From Geosiphon pyriformis (lineage: Eukaryota > Glomeromycota > Glomeromycetes > Archaeosporales > Geosiphonaceae): 64,000 bases of DNA. Positions 54,081 to 64,000 of the stretch are shown here, piece after piece. Made by a program: the position numbers and the translations under genes. Location: NCBI GenBank assembly GCA_016748015.1, contig JAAOMT010000046.1, forward strand, positions 243,687-307,686, read 5' to 3'. Positions within the stretch are counted from its first letter, which is position 1. Every line of letters starts with the position of its first letter. The notes under the pieces are model-generated. The model saw only the letters and a list, made by a program, of their open reading frames with translations, had not been told where the DNA came from and did not search any database.

Positions 54081-54428
54081 ATATTATATTAGTATATAAT
54101 TTAAATATAATTTTATTTCCAAAAACTTAAACAAAAAAAAATTTGAAACTTTAATAAAAATAAATTAACAAATATTTAAACCAAAAAATCAGCTTTTATT
54201 AAATCAAATTTTTGGTTTGTTTTATAAATTGAATTTTTTATTAAATTTTTCTTTTTTTTTAATCTTTAATACTGCTTTTTTTTGTTGTTGTAATTATTGA
54301 TTTAAATATAATTATAAATGTTTTTTCTGTACTTTTATCATTAAATTTGTTTAATAGTTTTAATAATTTTATATTTTTAAATATAAATAGCACTAATGTT
54401 TTTATTTTTAAACTAAGCAGTTTAAAAA

Positions 54429-54495
54429 CCAATATATTAAAGCTTAAAAACTTTATAAAAACTGTTTTTATAAAGTTAAACTATTTATATATTGG
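54429..54495. repeat. 67-bp imperfect palindrome
   Basis: Outer arms CCAATATAT and ATATATTGG, and inner arms AACTTTATAAAAAC and GTTTTTATAAAGTT (14 of 14 complementary) around a single T. It would form a long hairpin or cruciform. Confidence 0.75.
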
Positions 54496-55783
54496 TATTT
54501 TTTTTTCTTTTTTCAATAATTAATCTTATTTAAAATATTGCAATATATAATATTAAAAATTTGAATTAATAAAATTAACTTTATAGCTTAGATAATTTTA
54601 GTATTAACAAGTAAATTAAACAATATTAATACTAAAAATACAATTAAACCAAATAATATTAATATATAAAAAAATACTTAGATTAAAAAACTATTTATTA
54701 TATTAATAAATACAATAATATAAACTTTAGTAATGTAAATATAACTTTAAATATTTTAGAAATTAAAATTAAGATAATAATTATAAAGTTTTTAAAAAAA
54801 ATTAATTATAATATTTTTAATAATAACTTTTGTGCTTTTTTTTTCTTTTTAAAATTAAAGTTAATATTTTTATTAAAAAATTATTTATAGTAAATATTAA
54901 TCTTGTTATAATTAATAATAATTTATTTTAGAAAAAATTAAAAACAGTTAAAAAATTGTTTTCAAATATAAATAATTTTAAAGAAATTTTTATTTTTTTA
55001 AAATTTAGTGAAATTATTTATATAACTTTTATATTTAAATTAAAAATAACATAGAACTGCAAATTTGGCAAATAATAACAACATAATAATAAATACTAAT
55101 TTAAAAAAACCAAATATTCAAATTAAGCTGTTGTTATAAAAAAAAAATTTGTAAAAACATTTATAAAGACTATATATATTATATTATTTAAGTTTAAAAA
55201 TATTAATTTAATCAAAATATAATTGGTAAAACTATAACAAAAAACATTAATTGAATTTAATAATTAAGTTCAGATTTAATTTTTATATCTAAATAATTTA
55301 TCTTAATTAAAAAAATATAGTCTAAATAATTAAAGCTAATATTAATAAATTATTATAAAATATTTTTAAATTTTGCTTTATACTTTGCCAATAATTTTAT
55401 AAAACAAACAAATATTATATTAAAAATAAATATTGTATTTTTATTTTTATTAAAACTAAATTAAAAAAATATAAATCTTAAATTAAAAACAAATTTTTAG
55501 ATATTTAAGTTTTTTGTTAAAAAAAAATGATTATTTATAATTTGAGACAAAAAAAATAGAATTTTAAATAGAATTTTTTAATAAAATATTTCAAATTATT
55601 TAATAAACTTATTTATTAGCTTTTTAATAATATACAATTAAATTTTTATTAAAGTTTAATAATTATTGATTATACAATTAATAAAAATAATATGATAACT
55701 TTTTTACTTATAAATTTTTTTAATATATTTTATAATTAATTTAAAATAATAATTTCTATTTTTTTTGGTTTAAATTGTCAATT

Positions 55784-55787
<4 letters not shown>

Positions 55788-55821
<34 letters not shown>
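55788..55821. repeat. (ATT)n microsatellite
   Basis: About eleven uninterrupted ATT units in the AT-rich spacer. Confidence 0.85.
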
Positions 55822-56214
55822 GTTAAACATGTTTTCGAAATTACTAAAATTAAAAACAGATTATTTAATATTAAGTTTTTGTTTTATAATAAGATTTTAA
55901 TTTATATTATTAAAGTTTATATTAATATTTTTTTAAATAAGCTAAATTTATTAATAAATTTATTATATATTTTATATAATTTTACACATATAAATATTAA
56001 AAGTAATTTCAATAAAATAATTTTAATTGTTATATTAATATAATTTGTTTTAAGAATATAAAATTGTTTAATATTTAATTAAAAAATTTAAAATTAATTT
56101 AAATAGTTTGGTAAATATTAAGCTTAATTTTATTAAAAATTAAGTTAATAAAAATTGTTAAAAATATGATATTATTAATAAAATATTATTATATAGTTAA
56201 ATTTTAATAATATT

Positions 56215-56735
56215 ATTATAAATTAGAATAATAAACTAACAAATAGCAAAATAAAACAGAATTATATAATAATAAAAATAATTAAAAAAGAATTTAATTT
56301 CAAAAAGTAAATTAAATTGGTATAGATTTAATATGTAAGATTAGTTTTATAAATATCTTAATCATTATTTTTTTAAAAAAATAACAAAAAAATTTAAAAA
56401 TAAAGAAATAATTTATATTGTTAATAAAAAATAATACACTAGTATAATTCTATATTTATATTAGTATTTTTAAAATTTAATATTAAGTATTAATTACATT
56501 TTTTAATAATATTTATTCAATAATCTTTAAAATTAAAAATTACAGATAAATACCAGCAAGTAATTTTTTATTACAAAAATGTTTAAATATTTGAAGAAAA
56601 TTGAGAAAAAGAAATAAGTAAATTAAAAAAAATTAGATATTTTAAAAAATAATTTTTATTATTTTGATTTGTATATGTCTTGTATATATAAACATACTCT
56701 TTTAAAGCTAAAAAATATATTACTTATTAAAGTTC
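56215..56735 (-). repeat. Old family 1 LTR remnant
   Basis: TTAGAATAATAAACTAACAAATAGC and later blocks match the family 1 LTR (equivalent to TTGGAGTAACAAGCTAACAGATAGC) up to the AGCTAAAAAATATATTACTTAT segment, where the TATA box region begins. It ends before the minisatellite. Confidence 0.7.
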
Positions 56736-56744
56736 TGATGTTTG

Positions 56745-56790
56745 GTTCAGTTTGGTTTAAGTTTAATTAAACCACCAAACCAAATTGAAC
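56745..56790. repeat. Inverted repeat next to family 2 copy H
   Basis: Arms GTTCAGTTTGGTTT and AAACCAAATTGAAC (13 of 14 complementary) around an 18-nt spacer. Further TTTGAA/TTCAAA-type inverted repeats extend to about 56950. Confidence 0.7.
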
Positions 56791-57074
56791 TCAAACAAAA
56801 GACTTAACAAAATTTTAAACTTAAATTTGAACTAAACTTAAAATTATCAAACTTAAATTAAATTTGAATACATGTAACAAGTTTGATTTAAGTTCAGTTC
56901 AAAGTTTATAAACATGTTTAGGTTTGACTATTAAAAACATTATATTATACTATATTATTATTTAATTTTTCTTTCAAAAATCTCTGTATTTATGATTAAA
57001 AACACTGTGTTGCTTTTATAGTTTTAGATATTAAGCAAAACTTCATATCTGTAATTATATTCTTATTTGTAGAA

Positions 57075-57890
57075 AAAACACTATTACTCATAGAAATTAG
57101 AAATTATAATAATAAGTAAAAATAACCAATTAGAAATAGGCATAGTAAAATAGAGAATTCTAGAATTTCTTTAGAAAATTGCAGAATTTCAAGATTCTTT
57201 TAGGAAATTACAGGATTTTAGAATTCCAGAATTTTCTTGAAAAATTGTAGAATTCCCTAAAAATCTCGAATAACACAAATTATGTATATATAACAAGAGT
57301 ATTAAAAGCAAAAAAGTATTTAAAATTCAATAAAGTTCAGAACCACAATATTTTTTTTTCAAAAAATAGTTTTCTATAACTTAAAGTTAAAACCTATTTA
57401 TATTAATAAAAATATTTAATTATCATCCAATTCATGTTATTACTACTTAATTAAGAATATTAATTACTTCTATACTATAAACATTCTATGTTGATAAAAT
57501 CTAATACTTAATCACATTAGACCAATAGTTCTTAATTATGGTTATTAATAGAATATTAATTTTTTATTTTTTTTTGTTTCATTTCTTTGTTGTTTACTAA
57601 TTAATTAAAAAGATTAAATACTAAATATTTGATATTAAAGATAGCCTGGTAAAAAACCCAGAAATAAGAATAGAAATTTAAGAATAGCTTACTAAAAGAA
57701 CATAACTGTCAGAATAAACTGGTTATTATGCTGAAAAAAAAAATTTATAAAAGAAACCAACAATTAAATTTCTGTTTATTATACAAAAAACTCAACCAAA
57801 ATCTTCAGAAATAACTACTATTACTAGCTATTGAACACCAAGTTACAGATTTGTTATTTGTACTAATACTTCAAATAATTATCTGTAATA
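57075..57890 (+). repeat. 5' LTR of family 2 (copy H)
   Basis: Homologous to 35960-36761. The left boundary is approximate, because similarity to F begins near AAAAAACACTATTA. The right end is ...ATCTGTAATA, followed by the PBS. It contains a heat-shock-element-like array and a TATATATAA box. Confidence 0.75.
57224..57241 (+). promoter_or_regulatory. Heat-shock-element-like motif in the family 2 LTR
   Basis: TTCCAGAATTTTCTTGAA fits TTCnnGAAnnTTCnnGAA, four perfect alternating half sites of the heat shock factor consensus. A TATATATAA box begins 43 bp downstream, at 57285. More GAA/TTC half sites with imperfect spacing lie at 57153-57195. The match in copy F is degenerate. Confidence 0.45.
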
Positions 57891-57892
57891 TT

Positions 57893-57909
57893 TGGTGCTT
57901 TCTATAAGA
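57893..57909 (+). other. Primer-binding site of family 2 (copy H)
   Basis: TGGTGCTTTCTATAAGA starts two bases after the LTR end. It is close to the family 1 PBS (TGGTGCTCCCTGTGAGG) allowing C-to-T and G-to-A changes. Confidence 0.55.
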
Positions 57910-57929
57910 TATAATCTAACAGAGAACCA

Positions 57930-59645
57930 GCACCAACATCAAACAATCTGGAAAAGTAGCAAACCAAAAAATTATAAGAGAAAATTATTTAAGATTCATA
58001 AAATTTTTATTTCAAAATTACCAAATTTATCTTAAACTGACAAATAACTATTGTCTAGCAGAATCAGCTTTTAATTATTATGTTAACAAAAAAATTAAAT
58101 TCTACTTAGAAAACCAAGAAGATCCAGAAACTACTCTTAACAATTTTTATAATAAATTATTCTAAACCATTACACTTTTACCAAACCATCTGTTTGCATT
58201 ACTAATTATGAAAATAAATAGATAAATTGAAAATTACATCCAATAAAGATTTTCTATTATTTTTGCAGACAAAAGAAAATTACAAACTTTAATAAAAACA
58301 CTAAGAAAAATACAACTACTTAATTAAAAAAAACCAAGAGTTGTTTTACCCATTCACCTGTTATACTATTATATATCAAGAAGTACTATATATATATTAT
58401 TAGGATCCACATTACCATTAACTATAAAAACACTATTACTTAGAATACCATTTCAAAATAATTAAAAGAAAGCCAAATTATTAGAAATTTATGGTAATTA
58501 CTTTAAAAAATTTAAATTATAATTAACAATACCATCAGAACTTCAATCACTGCCATTTTAACTAAATTTCAGATTTACTAGTTATTGAAAAGATATTAAT
58601 TTGGAAGAAAAAGAAGACAGTAATCAAGAAAATAATAATCAAAACCTGATTCCAAATAAACTAGAAATACAAACTCTGATTGTTTAAACTTTACAAACTT
58701 AAACAATCTAACCTCTACTTCTATTATTCAACAAAACTTATTTTCTATGATTGTAATTCATCTACCAGTTGTATCAATTGCAGTATCACAACAACAGCTT
58801 CAATAACAATCTCAACAACAACTATAACAACAACAACTTACATCAATAGTATACACATTTATTATCAAATTTAAGAAATTCACCAGTGAAAAGAACAATG
58901 TTCAAACATAATTAAACAATATAGTCAAAACAATTACAGCCAATAACTGAAATAATACTAGAACTCTTCAAATCATTCTATACTTTTTATAGAATACTGC
59001 TAACTTGTAGTATTAAAACCTAGTTAATAAATCACAAACTTTTAATGTGTTTAAAACCATGTTTTTACAATATTTTAATAATTACAACAGCATTAATTGC
59101 CTGTTAACTAGCTTTACTACCATTAAACAGAATAATACTAAAGCAGTCACTACTTACTTGGAATGTTTCCACAAGAATCTGCACCAAATCCAGGCAATTC
59201 AAGCTGACTATTTTACTAAAACACAGATTTTAAACCAGTTTATTGTGAATTATGCAGTAGTTTGTTATAAAAAGTAAAACTAATACACCCAAATATTCTC
59301 CAGAATACAGTTACACACACCCAAGATTTTGAATTGGCCAAACTCAAAGCCAATTATGTCCAAGTCATAAATTTAGTAATAAACAGATCATCTGAATTGA
59401 ATATTAAATTAAAGCAATTTGGTAAAGCTATTAATCAAAAAATCAAAAAATACTTAGTTAAAAATCAAGTTATCTATCAGTTTTCACAATGCTATAACAA
59501 TCAAAAAAAATTCAATTGTTTTTAAAATCAATTGTGTCCATTATTTTTATCAGCCAATTAATCATGGCAGCAAAAGATATGTATCTGCTACTATTGTGGT
59601 AAACAAAAACACTTAAAATTAGACTGCTGCTTAAAATTAAATAAT
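57930..59645 (+). pseudogene. Gag, family 2 copy H
   Basis: A gag with several stops. An N-terminal region of no recognised domain (about 57950-58680) holds ENYLRFIKFLFQNYQ and AESAFNYYVNKKIKFYLENQEDPETTL. A Gln/Thr-rich stretch follows (about 58700-58960). The conserved gag block is at 59047-59277 (FNNYNSINCLLTSFTTIKQ, AVTTYLECFHKNLHQIQAIQ). Residues resembling a linker (LKLKQFGKAINQKIKKYL) precede a CCHC knuckle, CYYCGKQKHLKLDC, at 59586-59627. Order and motifs are typical of Ty3/gypsy Gag. It is unrelated in sequence to family 1 Gag. Confidence 0.75.
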
Positions 59646-59899
59646 TAATAATTGGAAAATTAATATCAAAACCCCAATTGCTAGTTCTAAACTCCAAATT
59701 ATACCCAGAATTAGAAACAATACCAACCATATTATGCATTAATAATACAACAACCAATATATGTACCTCCTGTTTATCAAATTTTAGCACCAGTAATCTA
59801 TCAACAGCCACAGTTACAAGTAATTTATCAATCTTAACAAATTCAAAATTACTGTGCTGACACCTATTAAAAATCTAAGGCTAAGAATTATTTACATTC

Positions 59900-60620
59900 A
59901 GCAGAATTGGAAATTGGCAATAATTATGTACCAACCAATTTTCAGTTCTTTAATCCAGTTATTAAGATTATGCCAGCAGAATTTGAAAAGTACATCCAAA
60001 ACCCAAATTTTCAGAACTATTTAAGTCTCTTGGTTATTTTAAAAACCAATTCACCCAACAACTTAGAAGACCCAAAAACACCATTTACCAACAACATTTC
60101 ATTAGTAACTGTTATTAAGAATGAATTACTAGCCACTATCTTCTCATTCAAATTGGAAGACCAATTAAAAGCACTGTTATTCAGTAAAACCACTCTTAAT
60201 GCCAAATTTATTACAGCCATGTATACTAATGCCAAAGTTAATAGCCATTTTATTAAACTAATTTTTAATAGTAGTTTAACAGATAGTATTATCACATAAC
60301 AACTCATGAATCAATTAAGTTACTAAGTTAATTGTGCTATCAGTGCCAAAATTGTTATTGTTAACAGAGTAACAAAGATTTCAATTAGAAAAATTGACAA
60401 CTTTCTCTTCAAAGTTAACAGTATTATCATGCCAATTAAAGTGTTGATAATAAAAGCCACACAATACCAAGCTTTTATTGGTAATGACTGGCTGTTCAAA
60501 ACCAATACTGTATTTGACTAAAACACTTAAAAGTTTTAGTTAACATTTGATGATCAGTATACTTAAGTGTTTACTACTTGTAGACACTTTAAAGCTTTTT
60601 TAAAAAAGCAATTATTGATT
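59900..60620 (+). pseudogene. Aspartic protease region, family 2 copy H
   Basis: An open frame of 130 residues (59907-60299) ends with SHFIKLIFNSSLTDSIIT, where the retropepsin Asp-Ser-Gly has become Asn-Ser-Ser. Downstream across stops are KIVIVNRVTKISI, KVLIIKATQYQAFIGNDWL and a TFDDQYT block, matching the second half of a retropepsin and its C-terminal GNDWL-type motif. The changes fit G-to-A mutation of the coding strand. Confidence 0.75.
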
Positions 60621-61690
60621 GAATTGGAAGAAAAAAAAGAAAAACCTATCTGAAAAGCCTATCAAGTCTTGTAAATTAAAGATAAACATAATAAATTACT
60701 GTTAATACTCTCTTGAAACAATAAAAAAAAAAAAGAAGAGAACAAACCAGAAATCACCACAGCTACTAAAGAAATAACTAATAAGTAAAATAGATCATAC
60801 TCTGAAAACACAAGAAAAAAACTGTCATATATTCTGCTTAAATATATTAACTATAAGAAAAAGCTTTTTTTCATAAGAGCTTGGATCTTATTAGAAGAAA
60901 ACTACTAAATACATATCCACTACTATTGCAAATTATGCCATAGAAAATGCTTTGGTTATCCAAAACAACAAGGAAAGTAAAACAACAAATTATGTCTTAT
61001 TTATAAGAAAATGCTACTTAACAAAAGAATGTGAAATAACATTCCTGATTAAAAAGAAACATATAACACTTTATGTCAATACATGATCTTCATAAACAAC
61101 TAAGTGAGCCAAAGAACACTTTTCAATACTACATAGAACTAAGTATTTTTATGCTTGAACAATTACTTACATAATAAAAACAAAATCTAGTAAATAGCAA
61201 GTGCCAAAGTCAAAAGCACTTTGCCCAGTAAAATATTTGTGATCAAAAACAATTCACCAGAATCTGTTAAGACTGTTTTTATTTCCAATTATTAATATCT
61301 TAAATAACTCAGAACAGTTCTACAAATATTATCAAGATTTAGCACCAATTAAAAAAAAACAAGAGCAATGTTTAAAACAACTAAACACTAAATTCTGTAA
61401 GCATTGTCTAATTTCTAGTAACTTCAAATATTGTAATAATTGTGATTTTATCTACAATTTACTATCACACATAATTTATTTAATCTCCAAAAAAGAAAAA
61501 CCAATCAGTAAATGTGTTTTAGAATTAAAATCAAAATTTAATCATAATTCAAACTTTAATAATGACAACAACAATAGTTCCAACTCTATTTATAATAGCA
61601 ACAATAACAACAATTCAAACTTTAATTACAACTTCAAACAATATATTGCATTTCCAAATCTTTCAATGAAGCAGAAACTTAAATGGTTCA
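60621..61690 (+). other. Linker between protease and dUTPase of family 2
   Basis: Decayed coding sequence with Cys pairs that look like zinc-binding linkers (CNLCHRKCFGYPKQQ-like near 60935 read across changes, and CKHCLISSNFKYCNNC at about 61399-61446), followed by a Ser/Asn-rich stretch (61545-61640). No enzyme domain recognised. Confidence 0.55.
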
Positions 61691-62165
61691 GTAATAATAA
61701 TAAAAATATTATGTTAAAATGCATACATAATACCAATGTAGAGTTTGATTTCAGATATTTAGAAAAAACTGCTATTTAATTGGAATCATATTTATGCACT
61801 AATATAGATCTGAAAATAGCACTAGAAATTCTGGCAATGACAATAGTTTAATTAATTTTTAGATATAGTTTAATGAAAAAAGAAATTAATATTAAAAAAA
61901 AAATAATTAATGCAGAATATGTAGCAAATATTATTGCAATGCTATAAAATGACCCAGAAAAAGGATATATCATTGAACTAAATAAAAAAATAGCACAAAC
62001 AATATTCTTGTCTTTGGTTAAAATAGTTTAATTAGTGTTAGTGAAAACAAAAGAAAAGTTTAAGATTACAGCAAGAGAGATAAAGAAATTTGGATCTATG
62101 AATAGAGTAAAAATACCAGTTAATATGGCAGAAAAAGAAACCCCAAATTTTCAAAGCTAAAATAA
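61690..62165 (+). pseudogene. dUTPase-like domain inside family 2 pol
   Basis: A trimeric-dUTPase-type domain, which would hydrolyse dUTP and keep uracil out of the cDNA. All five motifs appear in order: I, VEFDFRYL (61738); II, FRYSLMKKEI (about 61858); III, IINAEYVANIIAML (about 61897); IV, NKKIAQTIFLSL (about 61981); V, KFGSMNR (about 62089). Family consensus for these is AGxDL, RSSLAxRGI, IDAGYxGxI, KIAQxxxLPL and GFGSTGR. The catalytic Asp of motif III is Asn here, and several Gly are Glu or Lys, all explicable by G-to-A change. Three TAA codons stand where CAA is expected. It sits between protease and RT. Inactive in this copy. Confidence 0.8.
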
Positions 62166-63340
62166 ACATTTGTGAATTAGGAAAGATTACCATTACTAAT
62201 CTTTACATACCAGCCAAAAATTACAAACACATTAAAATCTCAATATACAATACAATTAAAGATCTTATAAAAATACCAAGTAGAATTACTATTGAATACT
62301 TAAGCATAGAAGTTAAAAATCAAACATTTATCACTATTCCAGACTTTTCACAACTGTGTAAATATGTAGATATTATATTACAAACAATTTATAGAAGAGA
62401 AGAGTATTATTTGCTATAATCAAAACAATTAGAGCAAATAAACTTGAGAAATTTAGACTTACTTCAACAAATACAACTCAAAATACTACTTAATAACTTT
62501 ATTAATATCTTTGTCAATAAAATAAATTTAGCAGAACTGATATTATCCAACACCAGATCAAAACTGAAAATGCAATGTTAATCAAACAAAAAACATACAG
62601 AGTATTATTAGCCAGCCATAAGATTATCTAACAAGAAATCAACAAAATATTAAACAATAGATTAATTCAACAATTAATAAGTCTATAGTTATTACCAATA
62701 GTACTTGTTCAGAAAAAAAATAGAAAGATCCACTTTTATGTAGATTACAGAAAACTCAATAGTATTACTCATAAAAACAGCTATTTAACTTTATGAATTT
62801 AGAAGTTATTTAATGTTTTTGAAAGGAAGAAATGGTTTTCAATATTGGACTTAGATAGTAGTTACTGGCAAGTAGCCATGAATCCAGCTGATAAGAAGAA
62901 GACAGCATTTACTACAAGAAAAAAAAACTTTGAATTTAATGTAATACTATTTGACTTAACCAATACTTCAGCCACCTTTCAACAACTTATAAAAATTGTA
63001 TATACTGAATTGCTATAAAAATCAGTAGTAGTTTACTTAAATAACACTAACATGTTCTCTAGAACATTCAATAATCATTTTTATTATTTTTAACATGTGT
63101 TTGAAAAGTTAAGAAAAACCAAATTGAAATTGAATACAACCAAATACTTCTTTAACAAAATTAAATTCAAGTTTTTAAGACATGTCATAAGCAAAAACAG
63201 CATCAAAACAGATTCAGACAAAATTAAAATAGTTAAAAATTTTCCAGTATTAACAAACTTAATAGAATTAAGAGCATTTTTGGAATTTGTGAAATATTAT
63301 CACTATTTTATCCAAAATTTTTTCAAACTGGCTTAACTAC
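62166..63340 (+). pseudogene. Reverse transcriptase, family 2 copy H
   Basis: A pre-RT region (LGKITITNLYIPAKNYKHIKI, about 62180; ITIEYLSIEVKNQ) is followed by RT blocks: LLPIVLVQKKNRKIHFYVDYRKLNSI (about 62690), WFSILDLDSSYWQVAMNPADKKKTAFTT (about 62832), NFEFNVILFDLTNTSATFQQL (about 62928) and VVVYLNNTNMFS (about 63030), where the catalytic YLDD is YLNN. The connection NKIKFKFLRHVISKNSI and LRAFLEFVKYYHYFI follows in an open piece (63097-63336). Stops (TAG, TAA) interrupt it in about six places. It is distinct from family 1 RT, which has FWQVEMDP where this has YWQVAMNP. Confidence 0.82.
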
Positions 63341-63820
63341 TTTACCAGCTTCAAGCAAAAAATGTTAAATATAAATAAACTAAAATCCAACAAAAAGCTT
63401 TTGATATCTTAAGAAGAAAGCTTATTCAAACACCAATACTAATCTATCTAAATTATAGCAAGCCATTTATTATCATCACCAATACATCTGGTTAAGTATT
63501 GAGAGCTGTATTGTTACAAAAAAAAGCAGATAAATGAAAACATTCAGTGATATATGCCAGCTAAAGTTTAAGTTTAACTAAGAAGAACTATAGAACTTTA
63601 GCATTAAAAAATTATCTATCTATTTAGCTGTTATTAAATAAAAAGAATATTTAAGTTAAAAGTTTAATGTATATACTGATTACAAAGGATTAACATTAAT
63701 TCAAAAACAAAAATTTAAAAACAATCATCATACAAAATAGAAAATAAAACTATCACTATTTAATTATATAATATATTATAAAAAGAGAAAAAAAAATAGA
63801 AATACCAATTGTTTATTACA
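63341..63820 (+). pseudogene. RNase H, family 2 copy H
   Basis: KAFDILRRKLIQTPIL (about 63395), NYSKPFIIITNTSG (the expected catalytic Asp is Asn; about 63450), VLRAVLLQKK and the SVIYASxSLS equivalent (about 63548), then NVYTDYKGLTLIQ (about 63664) matching the second conserved Asp region. The frame is broken by TAA and TGA. After 63820 the sequence matches the lead-in to integrase seen in copy F. Confidence 0.75.
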
Positions 63821-64000
63821 AATAAAACAAATCTAAAAACATTTCAACCCAAAAATATAACAAAAAATAAATACACAAAATATCAACAACTTTAACATTA
63901 TATCAATATTCAATAGTTTAAGAAAAAATTATCTAAAAAAAACAAAACAACATAAAACAACAATCAAAATATCTTATTACTTACCAAAATATATTATATT

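Larger units (their letters stand above)
54085..56200. other. Extremely AT-rich spacer
   Basis: Nearly pure A/T with scattered G and C. No coding sequence, RNA gene or LTR is recognised. It contains a palindrome (54429-54495) and an ATT microsatellite (about 55788-55821). Confidence 0.6.
57075..64000 (+). mobile_element. Ty3/gypsy family 2, copy H (5' LTR, gag, protease, dUTPase, RT, RNase H; runs off window)
   Basis: A plus-strand element starting with an LTR homologous to that of copy F, then gag, protease, a dUTPase-like domain, RT and RNase H. The last bases of the window match the start of copy F just before integrase, so F and H together cover the whole family. All frames contain stops. 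Confidence 0.85.

Noticed and set aside
54085-56200. Mitochondrial DNA insertion suggested by extreme AT content
   Set aside because: No mitochondrial gene, rRNA or tRNA sequence recognised, and the flanks are ordinary decayed retroelements.

Overview
This is repeat-dominated nuclear DNA from a fungus. The best guess is an early-diverging, arbuscular-mycorrhizal-type (Glomeromycotina/Mucoromycota) genome. The reasons are very high AT content outside genes, dense nested Ty3/gypsy elements, a LINE with RNase H, a small island of intron-rich host genes with short introns, and one apparent minor-spliceosome (AT-AC) intron. The taxon is an inference.

Layout. Positions 1-40648 are a chain of nested and truncated retrotransposons, mostly on the minus strand, from one Ty3/gypsy family (family 1). 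Copy A is at 1-2998. A 5'-truncated LINE (plus strand) is at 2999-7698. Further copies are A2 (7699-11572), B (11573-15497), C (15498-22954), D (22955-30013), E (30014-33935, with an opposite-strand solo LTR inside its own LTR) and G (36762-40648). The 3' half of a second Ty3/gypsy family (family 2, copy F, plus strand) lies at 33936-36761. Positions 41994-45625 are the only host-gene island: a mitochondrial-type PPR gene (11 exons, plus strand) convergent with a two-exon MAPEG membrane protein (minus strand). After it come a decayed but structurally complete plus-strand family 1 element P (46716-54080, 4-bp ATAT target duplication), an extremely AT-rich spacer (54085-57074) with hairpins and an old LTR, and the 5' part of a second family 2 copy H (about 57075 to the window end).

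Family 1 (about 7.4 kb) is organised LTR - PBS - gag (CCHC knuckle) - conserved UUUAAAC -1 frameshift site - protease - Cys-rich linker - RT - RNase H - integrase - an extra, unrecognised ORF3 that ends inside the 3' LTR - LTR. Its U3 carries a 12-bp tandem repeat of variable copy number directly upstream of a TATATAA box. Family 2 is organised LTR - gag - protease - dUTPase-like domain - RT - RNase H - integrase - LTR. Both families appear to use a similar primer-binding site.

Caveats. A perfect 19-bp Tn5/Nextera mosaic-end sequence sits at 21222-21240, inside the gag of copy C. It replaces about 90 codons, so the window may be chimeric at that point. Nearly all retroelement reading frames are broken, and decay by C-to-T/G-to-A transitions is much heavier from about 30 kb onward. 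No tRNA, rRNA or CRISPR was seen.
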